From Melanocharis versteri (lineage: Eukaryota > Chordata > Aves > Passeriformes > Melanocharitidae): DNA of 64,000 bases. The DNA is taken from positions 124,001-188,000 of the forward strand of contig VZTG01010146.1 of the NCBI GenBank assembly GCA_013397845.1. The letters run 5' to 3'. Positions 61,285-64,000 of the stretch are shown here, piece after piece. Made by a program: the position numbers and the translations under genes. Numbering within the stretch: the first letter of the stretch is position 1; each line of letters starts with the position of its first letter. The notes below the pieces were generated by a model, which made no database searches, was not told where the DNA came from, and saw nothing but the letters and a program-made list of their open reading frames with translations.

Positions 61285-64000
61285 GTGATAAGAACTTAAT
61301 TAACTGTCTTTGAATTTTCAGCATAGTTTCACTTACAAAAGTTTTTCTGCTGATTGGGAACATATGTAAACATTGACCATGTATTGTCAAACGCTTTCCC
61401 TTTTTCTCTTTTTTGCATGGCATCCCTTTAAATAACTAAAGCAGAAAATCATATATCATTGCAACTAATGTGTTCTCTTTGTCCTTTTGTTCCCTCTCAC
61501 ACAACACTTTTGGTACATTCTGTTCTCCAACAGAGAAGTATGAGGCATAACATCTTCTTTAGCCTTGATAGGAGAACAAGTAATACCCATTAACATTAAA
61601 GGGATTTCAGCATATGGCTTGAAGTTTCCCCAGAGATACTATATAAATTTAATTGAAGTCATCATTAATAATGATTCTTTCCTTTGCCTAAAACCTTGAG
61701 TTAAAACAGCAGAGCCTTCTCTTTGAATGTATGCTTTCTGCAGATGTGTATATTTCAATTGTCTTTTAATTAACTTCTCCCTGATGAAAAAAGTATGAGT
61801 TGGAGGGAATAGGACAATTTCATCAGCAAAAAAAAATACATATCATACTTTTGAGCTTGTGTGAGGACTGTGTGGCATCCTGGGTAGTCAGCGATTAGGC
61901 TGGGGGTTTAGCTGCAGTGGTTTGAAACTTTACTGTTCTCAGCTGTCTGCTCTGCCTTTCTGCCAGACACCCCTATCTTGTTGGTAGAGGTGGGAGAAGG
62001 GGCCATTTGCCTGTGTTTTGACTGTTCCAGACTGCAGTCCAGCACTTCATGTTGCTTGTGGGCACTGTTGGACTGGGATGTGTTCTGGTCATGCTAAGGT
62101 GCAGTCACATCTGCCTCCTTCAGAGAGTGTTCAGAGGAGTGTAGCTGGAAGCAAGAATAGCTAGGGGCTCTGCCGTGCTCTGCTCTCAGACTTCTTTAAT
62201 GTACAATTCTGAGAATAAAGAAAAAGGACTGTTCTTAATTTGGGTCAGCCAATCCGAGCTAGATGACTTGAGCAGAAACAACAGAGTATATAATAAAGTT
62301 AAAAGTACAAGTGTTAAAATTTATGGGGGTGTTTGGGGAAAAAAAAGTAGGCTGAAATTAAAGCCAAGTTGACCTTTTTTTCATTGCTCTTTTAGCTATT
62401 GCTAGTTCACTTGGGTTATCCAGAGATTGAAAACTACTTGGGTTAAGACTGAGAAAGATTCATTTTAGTGTACACAAACATTTGAAAAATTGCATTTGCT
62501 TACTTTATGATGCTAAAGACTTTTTGCCTTTTGTATAAAATATCGGATTATCATTGTATAGGTATCTCTTGGGGTAGAAAATGTGTAATACAAGAAAGGT
62601 CTTTAAAACAGCAGATAAATGAAAGCTCATCGTAGAAAGCTGAAGCAAAACAATTCAAATTAGAGAAATAACTTTAAAGGAAGGGTGTAACTACTGGAAC
62701 AAAATGCCGTGAAAATTGATAGATTTTCAGTTTTCATGTCTTGAATCAAAATTGGATGTTGACTTGAGGCATAAATTTTAGCCCAACAAAAGTTATGTTT
62801 TATTCAAGTGTGAGTTTCAGGCAACATTTTTCGTTAAAATAAGCTAGTTGGGTAAAATTTAAAGGCCTAGTATGTAGAGAAATTCACAGCAGATCATTTA
62901 ATGGGTTATTCTGATGTCAGCATCTGTATATGTGTGAAGCTACTTAGAAAATGGAGCAAAGCAATGAGAGAGCATTTACAATTTTATGAATAAACACCTC
63001 TCTTGCGTTATGATAAGCCTCTCAATGTGTGTGCAGCTGGTCTCTTTCTAAGCTCATTTACACCCATTAAATGAACCTGATTTACTCTCTGGTGAAACCA
63101 GCAAAAACCCTGTTATTCCCTGCTGATTTTAATAAGCATCCCCTACCCTATTGATGTTGTTGATATAATATTGTATATCGAATAGGCAGGGGGCAGTTGA
63201 TATTAGTAGTTTTCAAGTAACACTTCCAGGAAGGCAATTTCAATAAAAAGTAGAGAGTTTGCACACCATGATGAAGACAGAGCAATCAATACTTATACTT
63301 GTTTGCTGGTACTTTCTTCTCACTGTTCAATATTTCTGAATTTTCATAAGTCTCTGGCTCATCCAGGATTATACTTATCAGTAATGCCACCACCCCAGAT
63401 AGTGTTTCATTTTCTGCTTTCCAGGGTTGTTGGAGTTGACATTTTCTATTTCATTTTTACGAAAGGCATATTTCATGTGATTTCATCCACTGTACCGTGT
63501 AGTGTGCTGCTACTGCCTGGCAAAGCACACAGCTGGCTCCTAGATGTGCCCTCTCATCTCCTACAGTGACATTCTTGTCATGAAGTAAACATTCCTCAGT
63601 GGACAGATCCTTCTAGTTTCAGTTCCAGGGTGTCACTGGTTGACGCATCACAGCTCTGCCTTGGATCCCAGCTGGTGACAAGGCTGGATACCGAAGCCCT
63701 CACTTGGCTGTAACCCTTGCACAAGCATGTTGTGCAGCTGTATATGCTGTACCGCATGGGCTCAAATGTGTAGGATGATATTTTTTATTTACAAATAATA
63801 ACCAAGGTTGGACGTTTGGTATTTCTATTTCAACAAATTTGACATTTGTTTCCTTCTCCTTGCTTCATTTTTAGTAATATTAAGTGTGCTAATAAATGTG
63901 ACACTTGTAATGATTTCTAACCAGTTTGTGTCACATTTTCTGGGCTAAAGTTCATGTAAACTCTAACTGTTTAAGAAAAAAAATCTATCCTGATAGTACA
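61285..64000. other. Gene-free right end
   Basis: No second exon, gene or recognisable repeat is seen. A GC-richer patch lies at 61860-62180, and an 88-codon chance-like + strand frame lies at 63303-63569. If the candidate exon at 61.1 kb is real, its neighbouring exons are outside the window or not recognisable. Confidence 0.5.

Noticed and set aside
1..64000. CRISPR arrays, operons, phage or plasmid modules
   Set aside because: The window has eukaryotic texture: low coding density, LINE fragments and microsatellites. No regularly spaced repeats or ribosome-binding-site-led gene strings occur.

Overview
The window looks like AT-rich, gene-poor nuclear DNA from a bird (a non-avian reptile cannot be excluded). 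The main evidence is four decayed CR1 LINE fragments, the retroposon family typical of birds and reptiles: three 3' tails (17786-17932 +, 41003-41062 +, 50573-50640 -) and one reverse-transcriptase remnant (57560-57799 -). There are also four weak traces of ancient tRNA-SINE/L2-type tails near 13.4, 25.4, 29.9 and 54.2 kb. I see no Alu, B1, L1 or other mammalian repeats. There are no bacterial-type operons, CRISPR arrays, rRNA genes or convincing tRNA genes.

No complete protein-coding gene can be read. Open frames are all 116 codons or shorter and behave like chance frames. Three places look more coding-like than their surroundings. The first is a remnant at 22621-23139 with one in-frame stop. 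The second is a 156-bp, phase 1-1, cysteine-containing candidate exon at 61129-61284. The third is a weaker candidate exon at 45313-45434. I could not assign any of them to a family. The window therefore reads as intergenic or large-intron sequence, and the candidate exon at 61.1 kb is the best hint of a host gene on the + strand.

Layout. 1-560: a GC-rich block with a 60-bp tandem duplication whose junction carries a single N, which suggests an assembly join. 0.56-17 kb: ordinary AT-rich sequence with a long pyrimidine tract and one possible old SINE/L2 tail. 17.05-17.93 kb: a perfect 74-bp tandem duplication and a CR1 tail. 21.6-23.2 kb: a diverged repeat pair and the coding-like remnant. 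24.8-30 kb: AT palindromes and two ancient SINE/L2-like tails. 32-49 kb: several AT-rich stretches dense in TAATTA, octamer and bZIP-type motifs that resemble conserved developmental enhancers, plus a GC-richer patch at 44.7-45.5 kb. 50-58 kb: CR1 pieces and a homeodomain-site cluster. 58-64 kb: a CA microsatellite and the candidate exon.

I looked for a novel system and did not find one. The most useful leads are the two coding-like segments, the likely assembly artefact at the left edge, the exact 74-bp duplication and the enhancer-like motif clusters. All of them need alignment to other bird genomes to be settled.
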